IMG/VR virus record: IMGVR_UViG_3300035698_003110
Coordinates: 1 to 38,188 of that record
Direction: 5' to 3' (one strand)
DNA length: 38,188 bases
Origin: a virus
Shown: positions 15,114 to 23,987 of the stretch, in pieces
How positions within the stretch are numbered: position 1 is the stretch's first letter
Layout of the letters: every line of letters starts with the position of its first letter
Translations under genes and position numbers: made by a program
The notes under the pieces: model-generated
Told to the model about the DNA's origin: nothing
Databases searched by the model: none
Seen by the model: the letters and a program-made list of their open reading frames with translations, nothing else

Positions 15114-15538
15114 GTTTTATAACATTATTAGACAAAATAATATCAGTTCTGAATTCTATTGATGATATTCAAGAGGTTAGCGAATATCCAAATCAGCAAT
15201 TTACTGGATTCCCTGCGGTGATGGTTTCAGGCGACGGCAACACTTCTGATTATGAAACAACCTGTGAGAATAAAGAAGTTTACGCATTTTCATTATTTGC
15301 ATTCTACGACCTAGAATTTCTGAAAGCAAAGAAAAGTTGGAGGGTTATGCTAGAGCTATGCGATACGATAAGAGATACCTTTGACAACGACGAATTTTTA
15401 AATGGAATATTGATGCCTGATGGTCGAGTTTTACTGGGTGTCAGACCAACCGTTTCGCAAATCGCGGAAGACGATAGCGGTAAATATGTCGTAGCCAAAA
15501 TAGATTTAGCAATCCAAGTATCAAAAAAAGTAAATTAA
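15110..15538 (+). CDS. Tail terminator / tail completion protein
   Basis: A 142-residue alpha/beta protein placed between the gp10-like protein and the tail tube, where the tail terminator is normally encoded. The N-terminal helix followed by FPAVMVSGDGN and the YAFSLFAFYDLE strand fit lambda gpU-like terminators, which form a hexameric ring that stops tube growth and joins tail to head. No invariant motif is available for this family, so the identification leans on order and length. Confidence 0.75.
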   Translation: MSFITLLDKIISVLNSIDDIQEVSEYPNQQFTGFPAVMVSGDGNTSDYETTCENKEVYAFSLFAFYDLEFLKAKKSWRVMLELCDTIRDTFDNDEFLNGILMPDGRVLLGVRPTVSQIAEDDSGKYVVAKIDLAIQVSKKVN

Positions 15539-15567
15539 ATTAAATTAAATAAAATTAAAAAAAACGT

Positions 15568-16539
15568 ATGGGAAAATTTATTGGACGCTTAACTAGCGTA
15601 GGGATCGGAAAAGAAACAACAAGAGGCGTTGGAGTGCCTGCTGAATTTTCTTTACCAAAAACATCTATCGACTTTGACGCTAAGGCGAACAAAGCTGTTA
15701 GTGGAGAAAGTCTAGGAGTAATAAGTGAAATGGGAAATCAAGCTATCGTCACAGCAGAATTTTCAGAGGGAAGCATCGAGGGCGAAATCAATGTCAATTC
15801 TTTTGGATTGCTTTTTGTTGCTATCTTGGGAGGAGTTAGTTCAGTAGCAGAGCTAGGAGCTTTTAAACATACCTATTCTCTATTGGAAAGTAATCAACAC
15901 CAATCTCTTTCAGTCTTAATGCAAGATGGAGATTTGGGCGATACAATATTTAAGAATTGTATGGTTGACAGTTTTGAAATGACAGTTGCAATGGAAGATC
16001 CAGTTAAATTTAATGTTGGATTGAAAGGAAAGAAACCGAATACCAGCGACTACACTCCCGTTTATGCCGAGGACTACAAATTTGTTGGAAGAGATTTAGA
16101 ATTCAAAGTTGCAAGTAGTGTTGCAGGTCTAGCAGGTGCTAGTGCAGTTTGCTTGAAAGATCTTAATATCACCATAAATAAAAATGCTGAATACGATTAT
16201 TGCTTAGGAACTCTTGAAGCTGACGACATTCACAATAAGCAAATCAAAATTGAGGGATCAATCACTCTAAATTATGAGGATCGAACTTGGAGAGATTATA
16301 TGTTGAACGGGGATTACAAAGCTATCGGTATCAAGCTTACCAATACTAGAGATGCGATCGGAACAAATCTTCCAAAACTTTATCTTGAATTGCCTAGAGT
16401 TCACTTTAGCGAATGGGAAAGTGCTAGAGAAAATGATGAGATTGCAAAGCAAAGCTTGAATTTCACAGCCTTGTATGATCTAGATAGCGGAAAGTTAATC
16501 TCTGATGCGTATATTGTTAATACCACAGTATCTTACTAA
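15568..16539 (+). CDS. Major tail tube protein
   Basis: The start MGKFIGRLTSVGIGKETTRG matches phage tail tube proteins, whose N-terminus often reads F-x-G-R-x-x-x-x-x-G-x-E-x-x-x-G. Repeated beta-hairpins such as VTAEFSEGSIEGEINV and the YEDRTWRDYMLNGDYKAIGI segment (about 232-251) complete the tube fold. Length 323 is larger than the minimal subunit, leaving room for a surface domain. It sits between terminator and tail chaperones, as expected. The start follows an AT-only spacer without Shine-Dalgarno. Confidence 0.85.
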   Translation: MGKFIGRLTSVGIGKETTRGVGVPAEFSLPKTSIDFDAKANKAVSGESLGVISEMGNQAIVTAEFSEGSIEGEINVNSFGLLFVAILGGVSSVAELGAFKHTYSLLESNQHQSLSVLMQDGDLGDTIFKNCMVDSFEMTVAMEDPVKFNVGLKGKKPNTSDYTPVYAEDYKFVGRDLEFKVASSVAGLAGASAVCLKDLNITINKNAEYDYCLGTLEADDIHNKQIKIEGSITLNYEDRTWRDYMLNGDYKAIGIKLTNTRDAIGTNLPKLYLELPRVHFSEWESARENDEIAKQSLNFTALYDLDSGKLISDAYIVNTTVSY

Positions 16540-16562
16540 TAAAAATAATTTAATATAATCTT

Positions 16563-16916
16563 ATGGAGAGAGAAAAGAATGAGATGGTTCTGCCATCTTG
16601 CAAAAAAAAGGTTAAGATAAAATCCTACTTAAATGTGGGTGAACAAAGAAAACTGTCAGAGGCTTTAATGAGTGGAAAAGATATCAACCCTGATGGGGGA
16701 GATGAATTTAAGATGAGCTATGATGGAATGAACAAATACCAAAATACTCTGATAGAGTTGGCGGTAATTAGTTTCGATGGGCTAGAAGAAAGAATTTTAG
16801 AAAGGATAGAAGATTTAAAAGACATCGAAGACTTTAGAGCTTTAATTGATGAATTGACAAAGCTTACTAAAGATGAAAAAAAAAAGAAATCGACAAAGAC
16901 TATTGGGAACTCCTAA
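16563..16916 (+). CDS. Tail assembly chaperone, short form (gpG-like)
   Basis: This 117-residue protein is the zero-frame product between the tube and tape-measure genes. It starts MVLPSCKKKVKIKSYLNVGEQ after a short leader, a pattern often seen in such chaperones, and has an acidic helical C-terminus. The stop lies at 16914-16916. Such chaperones coat the tape measure while the tube is built and are not in the virion. The longer frameshifted form is given separately. Confidence 0.85.
   Translation: MEREKNEMVLPSCKKKVKIKSYLNVGEQRKLSEALMSGKDINPDGGDEFKMSYDGMNKYQNTLIELAVISFDGLEERILERIEDLKDIEDFRALIDELTKLTKDEKKKKSTKTIGNS
16880..16886 (+). promoter_or_regulatory. -1 programmed ribosomal frameshift site A_AAA_AAG
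   Basis: In the zero frame (codons AAA, AAA, AAG), the heptamer A_AAA_AAG at 16880-16886 is the most efficient bacterial slippery sequence. It lies in a run of ten A residues (16876-16885) followed by G. Shifting back by one at 16886 opens a frame of 62 codons to 17074. Both the site and the location between tail tube and tape measure are exactly those of the lambda G/GT system. No clear downstream hairpin was found. Confidence 0.9.
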
Positions 16917-17074
16917 GAAGAGGAAAGGGTAAAATTTCTAAAGATTTATCAACTGCAATGCTGATTAAAAATACTGGTTGGACTTATCAAGAATATTTGA
17001 TCCAACCAGTATGGTTAATAGAAGCTCTAATAACTATGAATAATTTAGATGCAGAAAAATCGAATAACAAATAA
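16886..17074 (+). CDS. Tail assembly chaperone, frameshift extension (gpT part of GT fusion)
   Basis: The fusion reads 16563-16886, then resumes at 16886 in the -1 frame, ending in TAA at 17072-17074 (170 residues in all). The extension starts EIDKDYWELLRRG and includes GWTYQEYLIQPVWLIEAL, a tryptophan-rich helical segment typical of gpT-like domains that contact the tape measure. The extension has no good start of its own: the -1 frame has a stop just upstream at 16874. This makes expression by frameshift the best explanation. Confidence 0.85.
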   Translation, partial: EIDKDYWELLRRGKGKISKDLSTAMLIKNTGWTYQEYLIQPVWLIEALITMNNLDAEKSNNK

Positions 17075-17083
17075 GATAGCGTT

Positions 17084-19144
17084 ATGTCAACCTCACAAGT
17101 TCAACTTTTAATCCAAGCCCAAGACAATGCTACTAAAGAAATTAAAAGAGTTTCTGGTGAGTTGAACAGACTATCAGCTACTCAATCTAAACTAAATAAG
17201 AAAGCGGTCACCGATACTAATAATTTCAGAGGTAGCATACTAAGCGTAGGAACGGCAATAAAGGGTATTGCTGTTTTAATGGCAGGCAAATTAGCCAAAG
17301 CTATGATTACAAGTGCGTCCTCAATGGAGCAGGCTGGTATCGCCTTTGAAACTATGGTGGGTAATGCTAGGGAAGCCCAAGCTTTATTAAAACAAGTTAG
17401 TGTATTCGCAGAAAAAACCCCGTTCGATTTGCCCGAGGTTGTTTCAGGTGCTAAAAATTTGTTAGCCTATGGTGTAGCAACTCAAAACATTCTACCAACA
17501 TTGAAAGCTTTAGGTGATGTTTCTGCTGGGCTTAGTGTAGATCTGAATAGATTGATCTTGAATTATGGACAGGTTAAAACGCAGACAAAATTGACAGGTA
17601 TGGAGATGAGAGATTTTCTTAGAGCTGGTGTCCCGTTGATTAGTGAGTTAGCTAAAAACTTAGATGTAAGTGAGTCGAAGATCAAGGAGATGGTTAGTGC
17701 TGGTAAAGTTGGTTTTAAAGACGTAGAAAAAGCTTTCCAAACAATGACAGGAGAGGGCGGAAGATTTAAGGATCTGATGGAAAGACAATCAAAAAGTTTA
17801 TCAGGAACATTAAGCAATTTGCGAGATGTGTTTTTTAGGTTAGGAGCTACGATCGTAGGTGTTAGCGAAACTGGGCAGGTTATGGATCATAGCCTATTCC
17901 AAACGCTAATAAATTCTTCACAGCAATTATTGAAAGAATTAGATAAAAATAAAATACAAATAATGCTATGGGGTAATGCCCTAATCCAAGGTTTCACTTG
18001 GGTATTCAGAACTATATTTAACGTAGCCTCAATAATAATTAAATCTATTGTTGGTGCATTAAAAGCTTTTGTTTCTGTATTTATTGACGCTTTTAAGACT
18101 GTTCAAAACGTATTAGACGGAGATTTTTCTGTAAGCACGGAAACTACTAGCAACGCAGTTAGCGATATGGAGGAGTCAATTAAAACTGATATGTTTGATA
18201 TGAAAGACGCTTTTACGGATTCCTTTGTAAGCGTTGAAAATCAATTTAATAATTATGGAGATAATTTAGAGCTTGCTGGACAAGACACAAAAGACTTTGC
18301 TGACGACGCTGAAAGTGAAATGAGCAAGGCAGAGGCTTCTATGGTTAAAAAGATTGATGCTATTGTAAAGAAATTTGGAAAATTAAAGAAAGCATACAAA
18401 GAAAATAAAAAAGATTTAAAAGAGTCTTTTAAGGAAGAACAGGGTGAGGATAGAGTCGCTCTAGCCGAGGGTATCGCTGGTGAGCTTTTAGCAAAGGAGG
18501 AAGAAGTTAGATCACTCACAGATAAAATTTATGAAGCTGAAACCGAAGACGAAAAAGAAGCTTTAATCGAGCAACAGAAAAACGCACAAGCTTTCTTAGA
18601 TGCTCACTTAGCCGATCAAATTAAATATGCAGAAGATATAAAAGAATTAAGAGATTTCAACGATCTAGATGTAATTGAACAAATGAAAGCTCAATTTGAA
18701 AAAGAGCAGGAAGAAAAAGCAGAACAATATAAAGAAGATAAAAAAGAATTAAAGAAAAGATATAAAGAGCAAAAGGAAGATTTAAAGGATCAATTAAAAG
18801 ACCTGATAAAAGAAATGGAAAAGTTTGAGGGATCAAGCGTCTTTAAAAGGATTGCTGAAAAGTTTAGTGCTCTAGGAATAAAGGCTGACAACGACCACAA
18901 GCAATTTGGTGGATCTGTTCAAAGCGGTCAATCTTATGTAGTCGGTGAGCATCGCCCCGAAGTTTTTGTGCCGAGTCAATCAGGAAATATAAAACAAGTA
19001 GAGGGTGGCGGAGGTAAAGAAGTAAATATCAATTTTAATAATGTGAATGTTCGTAGCGAAAATGATTTGAGAAGTATTATAGGTGCAGTAAAGCAAGCCC
19101 TAAAAGTAGATAATTTAAAAGCCCAATATGGGATAAGAACTTAA
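17084..19144 (+). CDS. Tail tape measure protein
   Basis: The tape measure sets tail length and helps DNA entry. Residues about 85-260 match the tape-measure N-terminal domain, with GVPLISELAKNLDVSESKI followed by VGFKDVEKAFQTMTGEGG. Two hydrophobic spans follow near residues 305-345. A long charged coiled coil (about 440-600) leads to the end domain with GGSVQSGQSYVVGEHRPEVF, the familiar G-G-x-V-x-x-G-x-x-Y-x-V-G-E-x-x-P-E motif. At 686 residues and about 0.15 nm per residue, the tail should be about 100 nm, an estimate only. Confidence 0.92.
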   Translation: MSTSQVQLLIQAQDNATKEIKRVSGELNRLSATQSKLNKKAVTDTNNFRGSILSVGTAIKGIAVLMAGKLAKAMITSASSMEQAGIAFETMVGNAREAQALLKQVSVFAEKTPFDLPEVVSGAKNLLAYGVATQNILPTLKALGDVSAGLSVDLNRLILNYGQVKTQTKLTGMEMRDFLRAGVPLISELAKNLDVSESKIKEMVSAGKVGFKDVEKAFQTMTGEGGRFKDLMERQSKSLSGTLSNLRDVFFRLGATIVGVSETGQVMDHSLFQTLINSSQQLLKELDKNKIQIMLWGNALIQGFTWVFRTIFNVASIIIKSIVGALKAFVSVFIDAFKTVQNVLDGDFSVSTETTSNAVSDMEESIKTDMFDMKDAFTDSFVSVENQFNNYGDNLELAGQDTKDFADDAESEMSKAEASMVKKIDAIVKKFGKLKKAYKENKKDLKESFKEEQGEDRVALAEGIAGELLAKEEEVRSLTDKIYEAETEDEKEALIEQQKNAQAFLDAHLADQIKYAEDIKELRDFNDLDVIEQMKAQFEKEQEEKAEQYKEDKKELKKRYKEQKEDLKDQLKDLIKEMEKFEGSSVFKRIAEKFSALGIKADNDHKQFGGSVQSGQSYVVGEHRPEVFVPSQSGNIKQVEGGGGKEVNINFNNVNVRSENDLRSIIGAVKQALKVDNLKAQYGIRT

Positions 19145-19148
19145 AGAT

Positions 19149-19961
19149 ATGTCAAGAACACAAATAACTTTTAATGGAAATAATCTTCAAGGAGATGATA
19201 TAATCATCGGCGAGATTCAACACGAGGACATTGCAAATAAAACTTTGAATATTCAAAAGTTTTCTTCTATGGGTGGAGGCAAATTAAATGATATCGGTTT
19301 CAATAGCAAGAGGATTAAGATGCAAGGAATGATCCGAGGAACTTCCAAGTCTGACTTAGAAAATAGTATTGATGATCTAAAAAGGCTTTTGAATTACAGA
19401 GAGAAAGATTTAGACATAGCTTATGATGGAGGAACTAGGAGATACATCGCGACTCTAAGCTCGATAGGTTTTAACAGAAAATCTTATACTATAACTAATA
19501 TTGAGTTTGAGATTGAGTTTATTATAACTGATCCCGCTTTTGGAACAGCTTTGGATAGTGCAACGATTGAGAGCCTTGGGAATACTGATTCTTCGGTTTC
19601 AACGACAACGATGGACAACGCTGGAAATGCTAATTTCGTTGGGACTATAAAACCTTTTCCGAAAATCAAACTGACAATCAACGCTTGCTTAGGAATTAAA
19701 AGACTCTATTTCGAGAATACAAATGATGAGGGATTTTTTAGCAGAACTAAAATCAATATGCCGAGTGCTAGAAAATTTCAAAATGGTGATATAATAATAA
19801 TAGATATTGAAAACGGGGATATTACCTTGAATGGTGAAGCGGTAGAATATCAAGATGGTTTTCCAAAATTTTCTCTGACTGATAACGACTGGAATTTAAA
19901 GGTAGTAGGACAAAGCTACAATATAGATGTTCAAATAATTTATTACTCATTATGGCTATAA
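19149..19961 (+). CDS. Distal tail protein (Dit-like)
   Basis: Dit proteins form the ring between the tail tube and the hub and often carry host-binding modules. The N-terminal domain shows ITFNGNNLQGDDIIIG, then ISRxx-like strand LNIQKFSSMGGGKLNDIGF. The segment SKRIKMQGMIRGTSKSDLEN and the LKRLLNYREKDL loop are typical of Dit (SPP1 gp19.1 family). The C-terminal beta domain holds the galectin-like half. Length 270 is normal. It follows the tape measure by 4 bp and its end overlaps the hub gene by 10 bp. Confidence 0.83.
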   Translation: MSRTQITFNGNNLQGDDIIIGEIQHEDIANKTLNIQKFSSMGGGKLNDIGFNSKRIKMQGMIRGTSKSDLENSIDDLKRLLNYREKDLDIAYDGGTRRYIATLSSIGFNRKSYTITNIEFEIEFIITDPAFGTALDSATIESLGNTDSSVSTTTMDNAGNANFVGTIKPFPKIKLTINACLGIKRLYFENTNDEGFFSRTKINMPSARKFQNGDIIIIDIENGDITLNGEAVEYQDGFPKFSLTDNDWNLKVVGQSYNIDVQIIYYSLWL

Positions 19962-21820
19962 AATCACAATCTAAAATTTGCAAGAGCGTCGCAGAAGAAA
20001 TTACAGACGACGAGGCTTCTTGGGGTAGTTTAGATAATGCTACAAAAGACGACGGAAACCCAGCCGTTTGCGATAGTGGTGGTTGTTCTACTTGCACACT
20101 ATATTCAAATAGACTTGTCGCTACTAAGTTTGATTTTTTGATACCAAGGAATGCAAAAATAATCGGAATAGTAGCAACGATAAGCCACCAAGATAGTCAA
20201 GTCCTTGGTAATATTTGGGATAGAAGTTTATATTTAATTAGAAATGGCGGAATAGCGGGGGAAGAAAAATCTTATGGTTATTCAGATTGGAACGCCGATA
20301 GTGGAGTATATGAAGAAAGGACTTATCCTCAAAGTGGAGATACTGACGACTTATGGGGACAAGTAGATTTAACTCCCGAGATTGTAAATTCAGAAGATTT
20401 TGGAATTGGATTAGAAGTAGGATTGGGTAGTAGCGTTTTCACAGCCCCGAACGCGTGGGTTAATTTTATGAAGCTTACGATTTATTATGAAGAACCCGAC
20501 GTAATTGAGAGTGGCGATGTAGAAGTCCCGATACCCGAAGATGAACAAATAGTAGACTCAAAAAAGCAATTATTCGCTAAGATTTTTTCCCCTAGCGGTA
20601 AGTATATTACGTCGCTTAATGAAGATGATTTCGTAGATCCTATTTCCTTTACAACAAATATAAACGACGGGCTTTCAGGAATAGAAATGAAGTTAGTCCA
20701 CAAATATAATGATATGAAATATCCTGCTAGTGGTGATATTTCCGTAGGTGGTAAAGAAATATCTACCTACAAAGGATTGGATAAATTATATCTCGGAATA
20801 AGGTTAGGAAATTTAATAGTATTTTACATTTCAGATAGAGAAGTTTTAAATAAGAAAATTTATAGTGGTTATATTGGTGGGTTTAATTTATCTAAGGTTG
20901 GTGAAGCGGAAGAATTAAGCGTTGATGTTATCCCTAATATTACTCGGTTCGCGTCTTCGGTGCTAACAACTGCATCAGGAAAGACTATCGTTCCTTACAA
21001 TAGCCAAGATCCAGCAGATATTCTGAAAGATATAGTCGATAGCTTAAATCTATCTACTACTTACGATGGATTAAGTATCAATGACGTTGGAGTATCTAGG
21101 ACATATTCTTTTAATGGAAGCACCGCTTTGGAAGCTTTAAAAAAGGTCATTCAGTTATGCCCTTACGGTTGGTTCTTCTACATTGGAGGCGACAATCTAG
21201 TTCACCTGAAAAACTTTTTTGATAATACTCAAATAACTGAACACGTTGTCCCAATCCAAAACGTAGTATCTTTCTCTACAAGTAGATCTATATTTAATAT
21301 AAGGAATAGGGTTTACTTTCTCGGAGGTGGAGATCCAGCACTTTATAAAATTTATGAAAAGACTGGGAGTATGCGAACGTATGGAATTTTTGAAGAAAGA
21401 ATTGTAGATGAAAGAGTAGAGCTAGAGGGAACGGCAGATATTATCGCTGAAAGATATTTAAAACAACAATCGAAACCGACAGCCGAATTAGTTATCGAGG
21501 TTATGGATAGCAATTACTCGAAGAAAGGAATTGATATTGAGAACGTAAAGATTGGCGATGTTGTAAAATTGCAAACAGATGAGTTTGATAATTCAGAAAC
21601 TAACTGGGGAGAATTCACTTGGGGTAAAGCATACTGGCTATATAGTTTATATGAATACGCTGGAATTCCCGCTTACGTTCAATCCATAGACTATCAATAT
21701 GATAGAGCTATCCTAAACTGCGTATTTGAACTCCCACAACAAGATAATAGAATTGAAGACATAAATAGGGATTTAACTAAATATAGGTTTAAGGACGCAC
21801 CCGAAAAACCTACATCTTAA
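19952..21820 (+). CDS. Tail hub / Tal-like baseplate protein with extra N-terminal domain
   Basis: Residues about 200-600 match the siphovirus hub family (gp27/Tal-like): FTTNINDGLSGIEMKLV, then a middle segment with PADILKDIVDSL, then the LKNFFDNTQITEHVV strand, and VKIGDVVKLQT near residue 515. The first 190 residues form an additional beta-rich domain with a cysteine-rich loop (CDSGGCSTCTLYSN, about 40-53) and WVNFMKLTIYYEE, looking like a carbohydrate-binding jelly roll. A linker of acidic and Pro residues separates the two. Such an added domain is unusual for a hub and could bind the host surface. The start overlaps Dit. Confidence 0.8.
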   Translation: MAIKSQSKICKSVAEEITDDEASWGSLDNATKDDGNPAVCDSGGCSTCTLYSNRLVATKFDFLIPRNAKIIGIVATISHQDSQVLGNIWDRSLYLIRNGGIAGEEKSYGYSDWNADSGVYEERTYPQSGDTDDLWGQVDLTPEIVNSEDFGIGLEVGLGSSVFTAPNAWVNFMKLTIYYEEPDVIESGDVEVPIPEDEQIVDSKKQLFAKIFSPSGKYITSLNEDDFVDPISFTTNINDGLSGIEMKLVHKYNDMKYPASGDISVGGKEISTYKGLDKLYLGIRLGNLIVFYISDREVLNKKIYSGYIGGFNLSKVGEAEELSVDVIPNITRFASSVLTTASGKTIVPYNSQDPADILKDIVDSLNLSTTYDGLSINDVGVSRTYSFNGSTALEALKKVIQLCPYGWFFYIGGDNLVHLKNFFDNTQITEHVVPIQNVVSFSTSRSIFNIRNRVYFLGGGDPALYKIYEKTGSMRTYGIFEERIVDERVELEGTADIIAERYLKQQSKPTAELVIEVMDSNYSKKGIDIENVKIGDVVKLQTDEFDNSETNWGEFTWGKAYWLYSLYEYAGIPAYVQSIDYQYDRAILNCVFELPQQDNRIEDINRDLTKYRFKDAPEKPTS

Positions 21821-21830
21821 AAATAATTAT

Positions 21831-22793
21831 ATGCCACTACCAAACGAACTACAAAATAATACCTTGGCAGATGCCGAGGAAGTGATGGAAAATTTTAATT
21901 ACCTCGATAATAAATCAAATGGGGTCGGACTTGTGAATGGAAAAATTGTTGTGAGTGTTTCCTCTGACGATTTGATAATCGCGATTAAAACAATGGCGGG
22001 AAATGACCCGAGTGAAGCCGAGCCTGTATTTTGTAGGATTGGGGACGCAATAAGGAAACTTACTTCGGCTTTATCAATGCCGTTAGCCGACGGGACGAAT
22101 TGGTTTAATTCAGCACAAGGAATATTGGACGGACAAGAAATAGATTACTTTGCTTATTTAGGATACAACGTAGATCAAGAGGAGATTACTCTTGCCGTTT
22201 CTAGGATTCCTTGGGCAGAACAATATAGCTATTTCTCTACGACTTCAAATAATAATAAATATGGAGCGGTTAATAATAGGACAGGAGCAGACGCAGACGA
22301 TCCGTATACAAATATAGGTAGATTTTCTGCTACACTTTCCTCTGCTTATGATTGGACTATCGCGGGGACAGAACCTTACCGACTTATTCAAAGACCTATT
22401 TTTGAAACGCGTTGGTTAAGTTTTGACGCGTCTTTTGCAAGTGTGACAAAAGGAAACGGAACTTATAGTGCAAAATATAAAGTGGTTGGCAGGACTTTGA
22501 TTTGGAGAGTAGAATTTACTTTTGGTAGCACCTCGGTAATGGGAAGCAATGCAGGTTTAGGCTCACTTCCATTCACGACAACAGGATCTTCTACTGACGG
22601 AAGAACGCTAGTAGAATACTACGACGCTGGCTCAACCAATCATTATAAAGGTTGTTTTGTTGGGTCAGTTTTTACTCCTTACAATGTGATTGGATCTTAT
22701 GTTCAAGTGACTACTATTAGTTCAACGATACCTTTCACTTGGGCGACTAACGATACAATCGCAATAAGCACAGTAGCGGAAGAAATAACTTAA
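21831..22793 (+). CDS. Tail fibre / receptor-binding protein, 320 aa
   Basis: The N-terminus (MPLPNELQNNTLADAEEVMENFNYL) is the anchor motif found at the start of many phage fibres, in which N-x-x-x-A-D-A-x-x-V/A-x-x-N-F-x-x-L is shared. The C-terminal domain (about 200-320) has GTYSAKYKVVGRTLIWRVEFT and repeated Gly/Ser/Thr strands, like the beta-sandwich tips of fibres. It follows the hub gene by 10 bp and ends the tail module. It could supply or vary the host receptor specificity. Confidence 0.82.
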   Translation: MPLPNELQNNTLADAEEVMENFNYLDNKSNGVGLVNGKIVVSVSSDDLIIAIKTMAGNDPSEAEPVFCRIGDAIRKLTSALSMPLADGTNWFNSAQGILDGQEIDYFAYLGYNVDQEEITLAVSRIPWAEQYSYFSTTSNNNKYGAVNNRTGADADDPYTNIGRFSATLSSAYDWTIAGTEPYRLIQRPIFETRWLSFDASFASVTKGNGTYSAKYKVVGRTLIWRVEFTFGSTSVMGSNAGLGSLPFTTTGSSTDGRTLVEYYDAGSTNHYKGCFVGSVFTPYNVIGSYVQVTTISSTIPFTWATNDTIAISTVAEEIT

Positions 22794-22812
22794 TCAAAAA
22801 AAATGCAATCCG

Positions 22813-23034
22813 ATGGCGACAAAACAAGAATTAAAAAGACAACTGGAAATGAAAAATTGCCAAGAGATTTTAACCGACGAATGCGTCGCAAGAAACAAGG
22901 CAACTATAAAATACGGGGACGAAACTTTTGCAAGGTTGGATATGTTCAATGTGGTAAAGGGTATTGTATTCACGCTTGTCGGACTATTATGCTTTGGTGT
23001 GATTGGTGCGTTAATCAATTTAGTCTTAAAATAA
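22813..23034 (+). CDS. XhlA/holin-like small membrane protein, 73 aa
   Basis: Soluble charged N-terminus (about 1-42), then one hydrophobic span (about 47-70: FNVVKGIVFTLVGLLCFGVI and on) near the C-terminus. This topology, with ARLD just before the span, resembles XhlA, which acts with holin and endolysin to release the lytic enzyme. ATG 22813 is chosen because the shorter spacing suits the next gene's TAATG overlap at 23034. The lysis genes follow. Confidence 0.65.
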   Translation: MATKQELKRQLEMKNCQEILTDECVARNKATIKYGDETFARLDMFNVVKGIVFTLVGLLCFGVIGALINLVLK

Positions 23035-23504
23035 TGAAAGCGAAAATTTCTCATTTTGTCCTGTGCATAGCCTTAGCAATCATTTCGATTGGTGGATTCT
23101 TCTTAATTTATTTGTATTTTATTGACGGCGTTTTTGTCGGAAAACCGCTCACGCATTTTGACTCTACTGTTTTAGAAACGACGCAGTCGGAATATAAAAG
23201 AGGAGAAGCTATAAATGTTAATTGGCATTTTTGCAAAGGTGTGAATGATGTCGCTACAATCAAAGTTAATATGGTTGATGGTGTTGTAGTTTATCTCCCA
23301 AAGATCGAGGGCGTAAGACAAATTGGTTGCTACGATGGAGTCGATAATATTGTTAAATCTATACCTAACACGGTGGACAATGGGCTATACCATATAGAGG
23401 CAGATGTCTACTATCAAGTGAATAAAGTAAAAAGAATTTATTACCATTTTATAAGTAATGATTTTATGATAGTCGGTGGGGCGAAGCCCGACTTTACTGA
23501 TTAG
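23034..23504 (+). CDS. Membrane-anchored protein with extracytoplasmic beta domain, 156 aa
   Basis: I take ATG 23034 (TAATG overlap with the previous stop); the same frame is open back to an ATG at 22803, but that stretch is the other frame of the 22813 gene. A single N-terminal span (about 6-30, with ISIGGFFLIYLYF) is followed by a soluble domain of about 120 residues, beta-rich, with two cysteines (CKGVND, GCYDG) that could form a disulfide. It might be a spanin-like lysis or superinfection-exclusion protein; none of these has a direct motif match. Confidence 0.65.
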   Translation: MKAKISHFVLCIALAIISIGGFFLIYLYFIDGVFVGKPLTHFDSTVLETTQSEYKRGEAINVNWHFCKGVNDVATIKVNMVDGVVVYLPKIEGVRQIGCYDGVDNIVKSIPNTVDNGLYHIEADVYYQVNKVKRIYYHFISNDFMIVGGAKPDFTD

Positions 23505-23528
23505 TCAGTTCTTTGAAAGGAGGGTGCA

Positions 23529-23783
23529 ATGACTAGGGTTTGGAACGATTTAAAACGGGAATGGGAGAAGCGACTCCTATACTGCTATATTTGTTTCAGA
23601 GTTTTAAACTGTGAAAATAAAAAGGGAGGAGGGCAGATCCGTGATTGTGAAAATTGTAGTTGGAATGTGGGTTGCGTTGGCGGTTGTAGGATTGAGAATG
23701 TTTCAGATGGCGAGCTCGTCAAAAACGCCAAAGCCTATCACGCTTGTAGGCATTGCAAAGCCAAGCGTATGGCAAACCCTTAA
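23529..23783 (+). CDS. Cysteine-rich zinc-binding protein, 84 aa
   Basis: The start is set by a strong Shine-Dalgarno (AAGGAGGG) 7 nt upstream. It encodes at least nine cysteines, in CYICFRVLNC, CENCSWNVGCVGGC and ACRHCKAKR. These could form two zinc knuckles. No homologous function is recognised. A shorter overlapping frame at 23611 is a shadow. The strong ribosome site and cysteine content differ from the surrounding tail genes, suggesting a gene acquired as a separate cassette. Confidence 0.6.
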   Translation: MTRVWNDLKREWEKRLLYCYICFRVLNCENKKGGGQIRDCENCSWNVGCVGGCRIENVSDGELVKNAKAYHACRHCKAKRMANP

Positions 23784-23795
23784 AGCTGGGAGGCG

Positions 23796-23984
23796 ATGAT
23801 GGAAGAAAAAAAATTGACAACGATGTATCAATGCCCGACTTGTCAAAGATTTAAGCATTTTAGCGAATGGCTTAAAATTGATGAGATGGAAGACGACGAT
23901 GCCTTAGAACTTATTGTAAGATTTGAAAGAGGCGAAATAATCATTAACGGGACTATCTATTGCCCCAAGCACAGAAAAAAATAA
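23796..23984 (+). CDS. Zinc-ribbon protein, 62 aa
   Basis: A GGGAGG element lies 3-8 nt upstream of the ATG. Residues 12-15 (CPTC) and the C-terminal TIYCPKHRKK give a possible C-x2-C plus C-P-x-H zinc site. The middle is acidic and helical (EMEDDDALELIVRFERGEII). It follows the cysteine-rich 23529 gene by 12 bp, with the same style of ribosome site, so the two are likely a pair. Function unknown. Confidence 0.58.
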   Translation: MMEEKKLTTMYQCPTCQRFKHFSEWLKIDEMEDDDALELIVRFERGEIIINGTIYCPKHRKK

Positions 23985-23987
23985 TTG

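Noticed and set aside
16540-16562. Possible promoter (TATAAT-like) before the tail chaperone gene
   Set aside because: No -35 element at suitable distance; the match is expected by chance in an AT-only spacer.
22803-23033. N-terminal extension of the 23034 membrane protein from an ATG at 22803
   Set aside because: It is the other frame of the better supported holin-like gene at 22813, and the TAATG overlap at 23034 gives a natural start directly before a membrane span.
23611-23799. 62-codon frame inside the cysteine-rich gene
   Set aside because: The 23529 frame has a strong Shine-Dalgarno and a cysteine pattern, while this one starts at GTG without a ribosome site of its own.
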